64,000 bases of DNA, taken from Anaspis maculata (lineage: Eukaryota > Arthropoda > Insecta > Coleoptera > Scraptiidae). The stretch covers positions 10,530,070 to 10,594,069 of the forward strand of contig OX421967.1 of the NCBI GenBank assembly GCA_949128115.1, written 5' to 3'. This document shows, in pieces, positions 12,551-27,500 of this stretch. Position numbers and translations under genes: made by a program. Each line of letters begins with the position of its first letter. The stretch's first letter is position 1. Under the pieces are notes generated by a model. It was not told where the DNA came from, did no database searches, and worked only from the letters and a program-made list of their open reading frames with translations.

Positions 12551-15500
12551 ATGGACGAGTTGAAGCATAAAATCATGGGATTAATCCACAAACAGGTTAG
12601 TCACGTCAAATCACTCAATAATGTTCACTTTCCTCTGTAAAAGCCGTTGAAAGTCGTCTGTGAACTTTCCTATATTTCTTGGTTGGACGTTCCAGAACCC
12701 CAAGATACCTTCCATGGGCTTTTCCGACGCCAATTACCACTTCCCACAAATGGAAAACCTTTCCATCAACAGCAGAACGGTGGCCGAAGCCGATCGCCCC
12801 GCTGACCAAGACGTGCTTGAAGGAATCGAAGCTGCCTACTTTGCCATGAACGAAGATTTCGATATTTGCAAATTCGAGCTTGATGTATTTATCATGTATT
12901 CTTCATTGCGACAAGATCAATTCACGCCTTTTGATTTGTAGAAATTACCAGACGGTGTCGATTGCGATCAGATCCAGCAAGTCCTGAAAGTTCTCAAGCT
13001 CCAGCACCAGGTGGTTTCGAAGAAGCTGCTCCAGTTGATCTTGGAACGTCAGAGCCACTGCAACGAAGAATTTTTGAACATTCTCGAGACGCTGGAAACG
13101 GTCAAGACGACTTTGGAGCTCTGCAAATCGAGCAGGAAAGAGCTGGGAGTGGCTGCGAATCAGTTCAAGGCGAGCTTACAGCTTTTGGCCAATTATAGGA
13201 AACGGAAATTGGCGCAGGATGTGCTGGATAAGCTCAGTATGATCAAGGATCTGGTAAGTGAGACTTTATTTCCAAGGAAAAGCTCAAGAAATAATATTGA
13301 GGTATGTTTACAGCATAGCTATGATAAGAGAGTGCAACAGCTGTTGGAAGACGAAGACTATTCAGAGGCCATCATCGAACTAAAGAGGTGTCAGAAGATT
13401 GCCGTGGAGAATAAAAAGTTTCAGTGTGTGGCCGCATTGACTTACCGACTGCAGGAGACTTTGGAAAGCACTGACGGTCAATTGGACCGGGTTTTGGCTG
13501 AGGTAGATGAGTTTTATCAAGTGTACTGACTACTGAGGCTTCAGAAGTTTTGACAGTTTGTGAGGATGGGGGTTGAGACTAAACAAAAGTCGCTGTCAGA
13601 ACTGCTTTAAGCTTTTTTTTGTTGAAATCTCAATTTTGACTATTACCTATTATTGAGATGTATTTTTTGACATTTTTATCAAATTTATATGCATCAAATT
13701 ATGTATTTTTTATGCATATTTGTGACAAGTAAAAAGTTTCTGTTATATATGGAAACTTATGAACCTCATGATTGTATGATAAATTGATCGCAATTTTTTG
13801 AAATTTCAAAATCTACATTTTCTTTTAATTATTCTGGTGTCATCATTAATAACATCTAGATCTATAATGCTTTTGCCACTTTTATTCCACCTGATTTCTG
13901 ACATCTATGTTTCTGACGTTTGCGACATCTGGAATCCACGTACTTGACAATAGACCTATTTCCTTATTTTATTTGTCAGAGCAGAATGGAAGATGCAAAT
14001 CTTCAATGCGATGAATACAGACAGAATATATGACATGATTGGCGGATTTTGAATCTCATTTCATTGCGCGATTGCGCGCCTTTGTCGAGCGTACGTCACA
14101 TTTTGTCAGTTGTTTGCGAATCGCATTCATCGCACATGTCGTCTTGTGAACATTAGAGGTCGAAACTTCTATCATCAGTATTTTCTTCTTGCTTTCGGTT
14201 TTGTTACAACTAAATTTGAGCCTCAAAACAGCTACGACGTTTTCATCCCGCCTTCAAATCCAAGAGTGTTAGGGTGAAATGGGTTTCTTTACAGTTGAAG
14301 TGTAAAAGCTTGGTCCGTGAGTGCCGGTAGAAGGCATGAGCGGTAGCTACTATCGTCGTGGTCAAAGAAAAAATGCTGAGGCACAGGCACACGCGATAAA
14401 AATTACTTCTGAAGCATTGAAACCCATTATTTTGGATGTTTTGTGAATACCGTAGAGTACCGCAATGTATAAACTTCGAAAACTTCCACCTGCAAAGGAA
14501 CAGAACTGTCAAAGTGCCACTTGTTTGCCAAACGCAAAATTCCAAATTGACACCTGAAAATCATTCCACTCATTCTAATTCGCGTAATTTGTAACAAGTC
14601 TACACTCAAGTTTGCATATTTGAAGTAATGAAAAAATTGAAAATTGAAAATTCAAAATTGACAAAATTTGGGCAATGAAATGTCACTTCATGTAATTTTG
14701 CGCACTTGTTCAACAACTTTCTAAAAATGCATTTTCATGTTTTCGGATAATTTGTAGGTTTTCAGAAAACTAAGAACTGAAATTTAACGTCCATCCAGCA
14801 TAAATTAACTAGTTTCATGGCTTTTCCCATTAGAGTGAGGTATGGAAATCCAGATTAATGTTGAAAATATCATTTCTTTGATGAAAAAGCCATGAAAATG
14901 ATTATAATTGCACGTCTCATTTGAAATATCACCCTCAGCGCCTACAGAGTATGCATGTTATGCAATCTCATTTTGAAGTTTGAAAAACCTGCCTCGACAA
15001 TTGAAATGTTAATTCAAGTGTTAATTTTGACGCGGGGAATCTGTTGTGAATAAATTTTTCTGACGACTGAAATGTTATTGTCACCTGATGAAGGTCAGGT
15101 CAGATCAGGTCCGGTCCGGTCAGGTCAGGTCAGGTCGTGGTTATCAGCGCGTCCGACTGCCATGCCAAGAGTCGGGTTTTTCGTCTCGAGAACAAGCTTC
15201 TTGATTCAGTTGGAATGCTTGCTAAATGCTAAATGTGTGTCGCATGGCACGTAAAATGTGAACGATGGTGCCGACCCCATGTGATGTTGGCGAGGTGTAA
15301 AAGCTTCAAACTTTATTTGGATGCAGCCTCGCAATTCTGCCGAAAAAGCAAAAACCTTTCATAAATAATTTTCCCAGTGCAATTTGCCGGACATTTATCA
15401 AAAAGTAGACTTTGCGAAAACCGTAATTTTTCTTTTGCTCCATTCCAGACTTGCTACCACTTCGACTCGGACCGCTACAGACGGTTGCAGTTGGCCTACA

Positions 15501-18500
15501 CGCTGCTGGGCAAATCGGAAATGTCTATGATTGACAATTTGCACGTGCACTACATCACCGCCATCTACAATTCGTCCTTCAACGTCGTCCATTCCTACAT
15601 CACATCGGCGGAGGTCCTGGAAAACAACGATGCCAGCGGGAAAAATCCTTACAAAACTTTGTGTCAGGTACTTGATCAACCAAAAATTAGCTGTAGATTT
15701 TTTTTCTCGCTACTTTATTCTTTGCTTTCATTCAATTCCATCTGCTATAATGACGTGATTAATATGTGAAGAACGACGCGTCCGCTTCGGCTCGTTCTAC
15801 TCGACTACCGCTTGCACGCCGGTACTACTCCAGCAGAGATCCGGCAGCGACGTATTATGACGTAATACACAGTAACGTAAAACTTGTCCTCGACGCTTGA
15901 CTGTTCCGTTTTTTTTTTATAAGAAATTAATTCTGTTTTGTTTTTGGCTCTGCATATTTTTGGTTTTGGTTTCTTCGTATCTTTTTATTTGTGTTTCTTT
16001 ATATCTTTGGTTTTGTTTTTGCCTCAAAACTTGAACTTGAATTTCGAAATATTCGACAGAACATTGGCCCGGATCTCTTCATCCCGTGCCTGATACACCT
16101 CTGCAAAGTTTTGTTCAAAATCGTCCTCAGCTATTACCAACTCATCAAGTGGCACAGAAGTCAAGATATCTCCGACATGGAATCGCCGACGAATCTAAAC
16201 TCGCCTTCTACACCACCAACGTCTGATATTGAATCCAACTTGAACAAGCAGAAGCTCGATCACAACTTGACGAAAATCTGGGACGACGTCCAGAGAAAAG
16301 TCTCCAGTTTGCTGCTGAACGGAGAACTGGCCTCGTACAAATTCGATCAGTTTGTGCAAGTTTTGGGCGTCGTGCACAGACTGATCCAGGTGGGCGAGGA
16401 GTTCTGTTCGAGCAGGTCCGAGGATCTCCAAGAATCCATACGGAAGCAGAGCGTCAACTATTTCAAAAACTATCATGCACAGAGATTGGACGAGCTGAAG
16501 ATCTTCATGGAGAACGAGATGTGGGAGATATGCCCCGTCAAGCCGACTTTCACCGTTCTGCAGTTGCAGGTCTGTATTTTGACTTCAGTAGACCTTCCCA
16601 AATTCACCTGTTAGGCTTCGGCAATGGCGGTGGACCATTTCCAATTCTGGGTTGGTAAATTCAAAATTAAATTGTCAGAAGTGACAGCCGGTTTGGGAAT
16701 CATGTGGAGAGTTCTGTGCAACGTCTTCCTGCGCTGTGTGCTTGTGCTCTGTTCAGTTCATCTGAATTCTCAGTCCGAGCCTCAGTCCCTAGTCTGCCCC
16801 GAATGGGGCGGCGTGGCCGCGTAACCCACTAGCGATAAACAGAAAATTGGTTCTCATTTTGGTTCGTGTCGAAATCCAACATTTTGGACGTTTATAATGG
16901 ATTTTGGTGCTTCCAGTGGACCAAAGACCTTCGCTAATACAGAAACCTTACAACACGGACTCGGACACAACCAAATAGAACCGTTCACTTAGAGAAAAGC
17001 GAGGAAAAGCCGTTTAAATTCCTGTTGAGTTGACAGTTTGACAGCCGTTTAAATGCCCGCCAATTGGAAATGCACGGTAGCCATTGCTGAACCCTAACAG
17101 TTTAGATAAAATTAGAAAAGTTTTTTGCCCAAAATGAAATTTTATTGGTCAAGATGGCCATTTTGAATATCAAAATGATGTTAGAAATGTCGAAAGTGAC
17201 ACATAAAAACCGTCATATTGGACTTTCATTTGCGTTTTGACGACTTTTTATTGATCTAATTAAGGCTTTGGTTGTAAAAAGATAATTAATAAAAGTGTTA
17301 AAATTATGTAATAACACTGATTTTCAGTTGTCAAAGACTTGAAGCAGGTCTTTCAAACTTCATAATAAGACTAGAGAAGTTGAAAAAATTCTGACAGTGA
17401 ATGGAAATGGCATTCAATCCCTCAAAGTTGCATGACGTAATGACGTTTAGCTATCGAAAATTGCTTGAAAAAGATATCTTCAGCTTGAAAATGACCTGCA
17501 AATATCAGAAATGACCTTTAAAATCATAAAAACAATTACAATATTTGAAGCGTCAAAGTAGCGTTTAGACAACCTACGTCATCTCAGTAGTGACGCTTCG
17601 CTTCAATATAGACATAACAAATGACAAAAGCGACATTTCAAGTAGTGTCAGACATAAATGTCAAAAATGGCATTACAAATGTCAAAGTCACATTTTGCTC
17701 GTGCTATCAAGATCGACCGTATTGTTGCAGGAATTCAAATCTCTGAGGTCGATTCTCAAGAGTTTCAAGCTTCGCCCGGCCAGCGCTGCCGCCGCCGGCG
17801 TCAACAGCAGCACGTTTTCCACCGCCAACTCGACGGATTGCTGTTCGTCGACGCACTCGCAAGATGGCAGCAGCATAGGTGGGAACTACTTCATGCGCTA
17901 CGCGGATCACGGCACGCCTTTCGATTCCGGCCTGGACGAAACGGTCGTGGACGAGGACATTTTGGCGGGAGAGAACGACGCGTCGGGGTATTTTTCAGAA
18001 GATTCCGAGGAGGAATCCGAGGAGTTGAGGAAGGATTTCGTGGACGAATATGCAGACGAAGGGTAAGATTTATATTCCTAACTTGTATTTTTTTTTAATG
18101 AAAATTGATGTTGAAATGTCGAAAGCTGTCACTGGTGTCAAAATTGACTTTTCAATAAAAAGCCTTACTTTTTCCCCGACCTGACGGCAGAGTCTTGAAC
18201 CACCAGAACTTCGCCTCGTTATTCGCTGAAGTGTCAGTTTGAATGTCATTTTTAGAAAAATTACTTGATTTTCAACTTTAACTTGACATTTTCTTTGAAG
18301 TTCATGTACCTAACGAGCTTTCCAGTCGGAAAATAGGTTGGGTTGCCAGTAACAGGACAGTGCCAGTGGTGGCTTGAATAATACAATCTAAAGCACCACG
18401 TTCATTTTCATATGCTGCCTACTAACTTATAACCATTGAGTGAAAAATTATAAGAGACACCAATGACATTTCTGACACAGATTATGGTTTTGACAAGCCA

Positions 18501-21500
18501 TTCACTTGCTGTGGCCTACATAGTGAGGTGAGATATGCGGCTTTATCCTTGAGAATTTTTCTGAAATAAAGGCCCAACTGATACCAGAACAAAGTCTTCC
18601 AAGTACTCCACCATTTATATTAGAAAAAGATCCGCTGCAAAGCTGGTTTCAGAAGTTGGTTGTACTGTGACGTCATCTACCGGCCTCTTTGTATTTTTTC
18701 ATCAACGCTATAACCTTGGACAGAACTTAGGCGCTCAATACTTCCCTTTAATGTGGTCATTTGGGGAAAAATTGCGTTATCGTTGTCACTTTTGAAACGA
18801 CATTTCAAACGTCAAATTCACAAAATGTAAATTTCAAGTAGCTTTTTTTCGTTCGACTTTTCTTCCATTTCTATATCTTTTCCAGGCCTGCTCGAGTAAA
18901 GGAAAAAGAGAAACACAGCCACAAGTCTTTGATTTTGACAAACACCACACTTTCGGTATTGCGACAAGTCGGAAAATACCTCCAAATGTCGAGACTGCTG
19001 AAACCAATCGCCTTTCAAATTATTTTCTGCATGAATCAGCTCTTCGACTTTTACTTGTACGCCGTCCATTCGTTTTTCACCGCAGATTTGGTGAGTATGG
19101 GATGGATCTGCCGAATTTGACATTTAGTCAAATTGGACGTTTGATATGTCATATTGATATTTGATGTGTCATGGGTCACAGACGATATTTGATATGTTCA
19201 AGTTGATATTTGATTTTTTCATTTATGCCAACTTTGACTCTTGATTCAGGTTATGTTTTGTCATGATTGACAATTTGCCCTGAAGCCTAAATTCGCCACT
19301 CGCCAGTCGTATTTTAACTAGAGCAATATCTCCATTTTGAAATATTGACACTTCTATTTGATCTTTGGTTTTTATTGGCAGACATTTGGCATGTCAAGTT
19401 TTCAAGTGTCAGGTTAACGTCTCGGTTAACGTTCACATTGTCACCGTCAGGCAAGTATCAGATATGCATAAACGATGAAATTAAATACGATAATGAATCA
19501 TGATTGAACAAGGATTCTAGAAAATTTGACTGTGACAGCCTAAATCTGTCAAAAGGCATTTCTGGCGTCAGACGGTCACAATCTAATGATAATAAGACGT
19601 CAAAATTGAGTTTGATAAGTTCAATGCATATTTGGCTCTGACAGTAGACAACTATTACCTGTTTACTTTGCAAATGCAGAACTAGGACTTTTTGATTTGA
19701 GTTTAAAATGGATAGCTGGCGCTGGAGAGCTACGCGGCTACGGCTGACGCTACTGTCTGCTGCTGTTGCAGGTGCCATCAACCGTAGCGTAACACCCCTC
19801 CCCTCCAGCTTGCCATGTTTGCTTAAAAAATCCAAGTTTTAGTAGTTTTGCATCTGCAACGTGAACGGGTAATACAGAGGTACAGCCTTCTCGTCTGTCC
19901 ACGTCACATTTGTTAAGAATACATTATGATAATAGGCGCTTTCTTTTTACCAAATCTTACTTGGCGTCAACTCAGTTGAAGAGAGAAAAAGCGAGAAATT
20001 GTTGAGGAACAAGTGGGATACCACTACCAACTGAAGTGAGAATATCTGAGATTGGTGGCAAGAGGAATGCAGCTGATGTGATGATATTCTGACTAAAATT
20101 AAGTACATACCCGATAATATTTATTTGCATATTTTATAGACCGTTTCGAGTCAGAGCCTCTACTCGGCCGAGCTGAACGCGACTCTGAAGAAAATCTCGG
20201 ACAATTTGGTGATGGAACACGTCGTCCAGCACGATCACCTCGACCACGAAGAAAACGTGCCCGAGGGAAAAATCCTCAAACCATCCCTGAGTCCCATGGT
20301 GGATCTGCAAAAATCCGAACAGCTTCACGGCATGGCCGAACGCATAGTCGCCGTGGAAAGTCTGGTGTTCCTCTCCAAGCAGTACGAATTTCTGCAGGAA
20401 TTTCTGGAATACCTCATCCCGCCCACCAACAAGATCATGCTGCAACAGTTTTACAGTCAGGTAGGTTTTTGTTTGGGGAAAAATTGTTTCGTCCTGTATT
20501 GCTGCTTTTTATCCCACTATTCTGTAAAAATTTAAGAAGGATGCACAGAGCCCATGGTGGTGAAAATAAGAACCGCTTGTGGGAAAGGCAAAGTGGAGAG
20601 AATGCCTAGGGTGTTTGCATCACGCCGGCGTACTTCTTGAGTATCTAGGCAATATACCACCAAAGCTTCACTTTACGATCGTGCTCTACGCGGCGCTACG
20701 TGTCTCGCACATAGCCCATGGTGGCTGTCCGCCATGTGTGTTTTCCGAAAATGTGGGAGAAGTTGACATCAGCATTCAGAGTGGCGATTCAGGGAACCGA
20801 ATGCCTATTCATTTGTTTCGCTTTTGGTCGCTAGATGTCGCCACTCGACTGAATGCACGTAGTGGACAATAAAGTGAAAAATCGTCCTAAAGTAAAAGTG
20901 GATCTGGTTTATTCAACTCCTGAGCGCTAAGCTCAGTGGCGCCTATATCAACGAACACACAGTGGCGCTGCGGGTTGCCTCATTTCTCATCGTGAACAAG
21001 AAATCTAGGGAGGAACAAACGTAATTAGAACCCTATAGGGACGGAAAGAAGCTAATTACCGGTTTTTACACTCGCCAAAACCACTAGCGAGCGTAAAACA
21101 AGTTAAATCGTAAATATAGGCCAGCATCCTTGCAGGAAACTGCCAAGTCTAAGAGTCCATCCGCTATCCACTAGGTAAGCTAGCGACAACAGCGCCCAAG
21201 TATTTCTTCCTTCTAGGCCGGATAATTCGATCCCAATTGGACACCTTACCTACTATCATTATTGTAGCCATCATAGTTTAATTTGATCTCAATTTCACAT
21301 TCATTACTCTTTGTTTTTTGTTGATTTTTGACGTTTTCTGAGTAAACGTTGAGGGCTTATTGTTGACGTTTCGTAAAGCATCAACGGCCGGGGACGAGGC
21401 CTCGAGTACTGGGAGTTGTTTCAAGATTCTCCCTGCCCAACACTTCATTTTAGTCCCCAGTCCCATTGGTGTGATTTTTTCAACTAGTGGAAAATCCGCA

Positions 21501-24500
21501 AGTTCTCTTTCTGATTCTCATTTTACCTACAATCTACCTATAGGCGCAGTGCGCATTTTGAATATCCCGCCCGTTTCAGCACCCTCATGCGGCAGTCGCG
21601 AACATATGTGTGAGGACAATTGTCAAAATTGAAGTTTATGAATTGTTGAAATTGACATTTGCAGGTGGTATGATTATTTAAATGGCATTGTTGTTATGGA
21701 AATAGATAACTTCCTGTAGGAAAAGTACAAAAAACCGCAACTTTTGGCGCTGAAGCAAATCCGCAGAGTGCCTACACACCATTTGCGGTTGTTTTGACAA
21801 TTTTTGAAGTTGTTTCGAAGTGAAAGTGATTTGCATGTGGCCAATAAGTGTAATGGACTTCCCATCAGAATAACTTTGATAGAATCATTGTAAACGAAAT
21901 TCAAGAACGTCAGTACTAGTTAGTGTTCAGCTAAATAAGTGTCAAGTGTGAATGAGGATCCGTGGAATGAAGTTTGCAAAAATCAGATGGAGAAGAATCT
22001 GGTAATTTGAAGCATCAAGGTTGGCACCTGTCACGTTGGCAACGCGGTTGCCGCTAACGAAACGTCACTTCGACAGTTTGACGTTTCCCAAAGTAAACAT
22101 AACCTCACAAGCTCCGCAAACCACGCAATTTTCTTGCGTTTTTCCTCGAAAGAAAAATGGAAACTGACGGTGACGTGATAAAAGCCGGCGATTTTGTAAT
22201 CGCCCAGCGGGAAAACTACACCAAACTGCACAAATTGAAGCCGCACGGTCAGCTGTCTCTGGGCAGTATGATCGTCGAAATGGACAACGTGATAGGCGAA
22301 AAATACCACGACACCTTCCAAATGAAGAACTTTCCCAACAACAAACGCCTGTATTTCCTGGAAAAAATCGAAGAGAAAGCCGTCGCCGGCATAAGCATAG
22401 AAAAAAGCGGCAGCGACAACAGGCACATCACGGACGCCGGCGATTCGCAGGGCCTCACCCGGGACGACATCGACCAGCTGAAAGAGGAAGAGTTGAACTC
22501 GAACAACATCGTCGGCCAGTTGATAGCGAATTCGAAGAGTTTCAGCGAAAAGACGGAGTACAGCCAGGAGAAGTACATCAAGAAAAAAACGAAAAAGTAT
22601 TACGAGTACGTTCAGGTCCGTCGACCCACGATCCGTCTGTTGGCCAACATGTTTTACCGGCAGGATCCGGCCAAGACGCTGGGCATGAGGCTGGAGCATC
22701 TGAGTCAGATTTTAACGTACGCCAATGTGCAATCTGAAGGTGAGAAAGTAAAAAAAAATCATTTTAAATTAAAAATCCTCATCTTTGAAATTTCAAATTG
22801 ATGGGAACTTCCTTTCCTTATTTGAGGTGAAAATCAAAATATTGTGACTTGAATTGTTCTCAAAATTCAAAATACATTGAAAATTGAGAAGTAATGAGCA
22901 CCAGTAATTACTTAATTACAAGCAAATGGCTCTACTCGAGGAACATAGTTATTGTCTTTTAGAACCAATTCTTATCATTCGAATGATAAGTCCAAAAAAA
23001 TTCGTGAAAATGAGTCAGATATACAGAGTGTTTTGCAATTACGGTTACAAATTTCTAGGGGAGATTCCCCATCAAAAATGTACCAGGAAAAAATATAACT
23101 TCGATGTCCTAAAATGCCCTGTTGAAAAGTTATAGGGTGTTCAAGTTGAGTTTTTAAAATCGATTTTTTGACGTGACTTTTGAACAGTTGAACTGATTGA
23201 ACTGATTTTGTTCAAATTTGAACCAAAGCTTACTGAAATAGATCTCTATCGAACAATAGTAACGTGTTTCCAAAAAAAAAAATCACGTGCGAAGATAATG
23301 GGGGGGGGGGCATTTTCCGTTTTTATTTTCTACCCCCTAGTTATTTTCTCAATTTATTCTCAATTACGGATTCTACGTTCAATTTAGAAGGAAAGTTACT
23401 TGTGCAAAATTTTGATTGGAGGCTTAATTTTCGAGATATTTGGGTTTGAAACTTTGGAAAACATCTCGAAATCGCCACTTTGCTCAGATTGTTTTTTTCT
23501 GAAAACTCCTCGCTTCTCAGCAAAAGATGGTGGTTCATCAACTTGAAACACATAGAAAACTTTTTAAGTCGAAAAATCATGAGTTCCCTTGGCTTCTAAT
23601 TGCTAGGCCTTTCAAAGTGGCGATTTCGAGATCTTTTCCCAAAGTTTCAAACCCAAATATCTTGGAAATGAAGCCTCTAATGAAAATGTTGAAAGAGTAA
23701 CTTTTTTTTTGAACGTGGAATCCAAAAATTAGAATATTTGAAAAAATAACTAGGGGGTAAAAAGTAGGGGGGGATTGGGTCAATCATTGACATCCTAGTG
23801 GTTTGATATTATGTTCGGACTCAGATCGTCGTGTAAGTGGGGATTATCATGGTAAGGGTGCGTCTAACAAGGTGTAACAATCAATCAGAACACTGTATTT
23901 GGCAAGTTACACCATCTTAACTTAGCGCCACCAATATGATATCGAGCTATAAGCATTGTACAGGTGTTCACGTGAGACAGATACCCCCCTCTCCCTTATA
24001 AAAAATCCTTTTTATGATAATTTCAAAAAAGAAGAAACTCGCCTGGAACAATTTTTCCGTAGTTTCTGAGAATATCAAGTAGTATTATTGGCCATTTCGT
24101 GTCATATACAGAGTGTCGCAATTTTTTTTCCATTTTCTCGAAACATCCTGTATTTCATTACCACAATCGATGCACATTGTTATCCTGATTACAAAAATGC
24201 ATGACACTTTTGAATTTTTTCAGAAAAAAGATAAAAATTCCCCCCTCCCCCTATAAAAAATCCTTTTTATGATAATTCCATAAAGAAAAAACTTGCCTCG
24301 AACAATTTTTTCCGTAGTTTCTGAAAATGTCAAGTATTATTGGCCATTTCGTGCCACATGCAGAGTTCCATTTTCTCGAACCACCCTGTATTTTATCACC
24401 ACAATCGATGCACATTGTTATCCTGATTACATCAATGCATGACACTTCTGAATTTTTTAAGAAAAAAAATAAACCATTCCTAATAGCATCTCAAAAGACT

Positions 24501-27500
24501 TTTTTTCTTTAAATGATGTATTCATTTCAGAAATCAGATAGGTCCTGGATTCAGGTAGTGATAGTAGATAGATGTCCAGATAGTCATTTATGTCATTCTA
24601 TGTCATAAAAGGGAATTGAAATATTCTGGATATATTTGTATTCTGGAATGGATCCATCACTTTCAGAAAAGATAAATTTTTTCAGGCGCCATCGTTAGTT
24701 TTTTAATTTTTTTCCAGAAATTTTTTCAGAAAGGAAACAATGTGCATCGATTGTGGTGATGAAATACAGGATGTTTCGAAGAAATGCAAAAAACATTGCG
24801 ACACCCTGTATGTGACACGAAATGAAAATTATACTTGACATATTCAGGAACTACGGAAAAACTGTTGCAGGAAAGTTTTTCTCTCTTTTGAACTAGCGTA
24901 AAGGGAAAGTTTTTTTGAGGGGTATCCATCTCGCGTGAACACCCTGTACAAGACAAAAGTCAAAAACCTCGTCAAAAACCACTCCATTTCTATCATCTTA
25001 TTCATTTCACATTTCGTTAGAATTGGAAGCTGCAAAATTTTTAGGAATTTGAAATAAAAAATATTCAACCCTCTTGAGCTAAAATTATTGTAGAAAGAAT
25101 AGCTATGTTCTACAACATTGTCTTTTGAACATTGGCATGGATATTATCTAAAGGACGATGTAAGTGTTTTTTTTTTTATTGGAAAGAATTCATTTTATGT
25201 TCACCAAACCGACGAAGTGAACGACTTCTATGGCTGTGTTATTTTAATTTATTATTTGAACACAGTATTTATTTTTTAAACTACTATTCTGCTCCCTGAG
25301 TATAGCCGTTGGGTTTTATCATTATTATTATTATTACTATGTCACTATGTATTTAAATATCGTTATCAACTTTATTGCTTTTTTACTTTTTATCTGTGTT
25401 TTGACTTTCGATACTTTGTAGATTTTACGAAAACAGCCCAACGGGTGAGAAACTCAAGTCGCAACATCTTGACTTTTATACTCAAATTTTGTCAATCACT
25501 TCCGAGTCTATGGCCGTGCAAGTCAGAGTCTCGCACTGCATCCCTACTCATTGCCCATTTTTGCTCCATTACAATCTTTCCACCTTGCTCGCAAAAAAGT
25601 CTACGCCTCCAGCTTATTCAACCGCCCTTCTGTGGTCTCTGCTGGCATACCTACTGATAATTCGTTTCAGTACAACATATTTGGCAACAACAAGCTGATT
25701 GATTGATTTTTCGATATCCCGGTACTCCTACCGCACGTACTTTTAGCGTTTTGGACTTACCTATCATTAGCACAGCTCATGTCGCCTTGAGCTAGTCTCG
25801 ATATGAAGCCTCGTTCCTGACTCCCAGCCGTCTTGTTCAAAGTTTCAAATTAACCACCAAGCTTCGTTCTTGATGAACTGCACTTGACCAGACCTCGCTC
25901 ACTGACATGAGCAAAATAAACGGAGACACTCCAATTATCCCGATTTTTCCCTATGTATTTTTGACGTTGTTCGACTCCAATCATTTTGTAAGTGTCTAAG
26001 GTCACATACTGTTCTCGTTTAATTTGCTCATGATGGTACGCATTGGTACCAGCATAACCGCTATTTCAGTCTTGACTGCGTTAATAATATTCCCTCTTTC
26101 CAGTCAGAGGCTAAATCAAAACTTATGCATATTCAGACACTGTCAGTTCTATCCAAAAATTATTCGACCACTGATTGAACCAATGTTGGTGTCGTTGTAT
26201 CTTCCGAGGCCTCAGGATAATCTAACCTGAGCGGCCTGAGCCATTCAAAGATGTATCTTTACAAAGGTAGTCGCCATTAACAAGAGAGCTTTCTCACATT
26301 GAATTTGTTTCGTCCTTGATGAACTTTAACTGAGCAGACCTCACTCACCGACAGATGCATCGTTACCAGTATAACCTCTATATCACAGTTTTGATCACGC
26401 TGACATTTTCGCTTTCTAATGAAAGACAAAATCAGAAGCAATTTACACATTGGCGACAGTTCAGTCTTCTCAAAACAAAAAGTCACCCCTCGCCCTCAAC
26501 AATTAATTATGTCTTATTGTGTCGTTAGATCCTTCGAAGCCTCAGGAATCCTCCATTTGTCGTGCATACTTGAGGCTTCAGACTTCGACCATCGTTACAG
26601 GTTCCCCTGATTCTTCCTCTTGTAACGCAGGTGAAGAAGTGACACATACTCCTTCGACTGTCTGCGCCATAACCTATCAGCCATGGCCATGTGCCACTGT
26701 CGCTTGAGCTCCCCAAAATCAAGTGTTTTGCACTTGAGCTTGATTCATCGGTCGAGCCAGGCGAGACGCTTAGACGAGGCTGTGTTGATGGTCAATAATT
26801 GTTATCGGTCATTTTCACCTCTGCGGGGACAATTCGCAACGTTTCCACTCGGTGTATTTTCCTCAAGATATTGTTCGGTATGCTTGTCTTATTCTTACGT
26901 TGCCCATGTGCTGCTCCATGTTGATTAAGCATCCATTTGACTTCTCTATCCACGAGGAAGTTTGCTACTTCCTTGTATTCAAATTTCAGCAATGTTTGTT
27001 TTATCTCGTTATTTACACCCGTAACTTGATGCCATTGTCTGAATGCATCTTTGGTTCTTTACGCCTTACAGTCCGGACTGTCGTACGTGAAGTTAGTTGA
27101 GAGACCAGCCATCAACTCAATGCGCTTTGTTCAAATAAACGGCACACCATTTCGCTTCTAATGGCATTTTTCAGCTGTTACTTTCTTGGCTCCAAAATGA
27201 TGACTAAGGCATTCGATGCACAAGGCAATATGTATTCCCAAAACACCACGACCATAGCAAATCCACGGATCATCTAGCATTCTGCAATTATTTATATCCT
27301 TTTCAATAGCGGATTGCACCGTTCTTTGTACCATTTCAACTGACCAGACCTCACTCACTAGCGAAAAGGTCACCAATGTCATCCACACCTGCACTGTTGC
27401 AATAACTTTTTCCACCGGCGAATTCTCGGCTTCTTTGCTCATCAAGTCTGATTGCGACCTCCCAAAACCTTCCCTCAACGGAATAATTCATCAAAATTTT

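Noticed and set aside
14243..14609. 100-residue and 60-residue minus-strand frames in VPS50 intron 4
   Set aside because: No motif, splice partner or promoter; they overlap each other in different frames.
20570..21200. Possible LTR with primer-binding site (TGGCGCC near 20938)
   Set aside because: No matching second LTR, no TG...CA ends and no retroelement protein nearby.
22031..22699. 222-residue minus-strand frame
   Set aside because: It is the antisense shadow of TRM6 exon 1.
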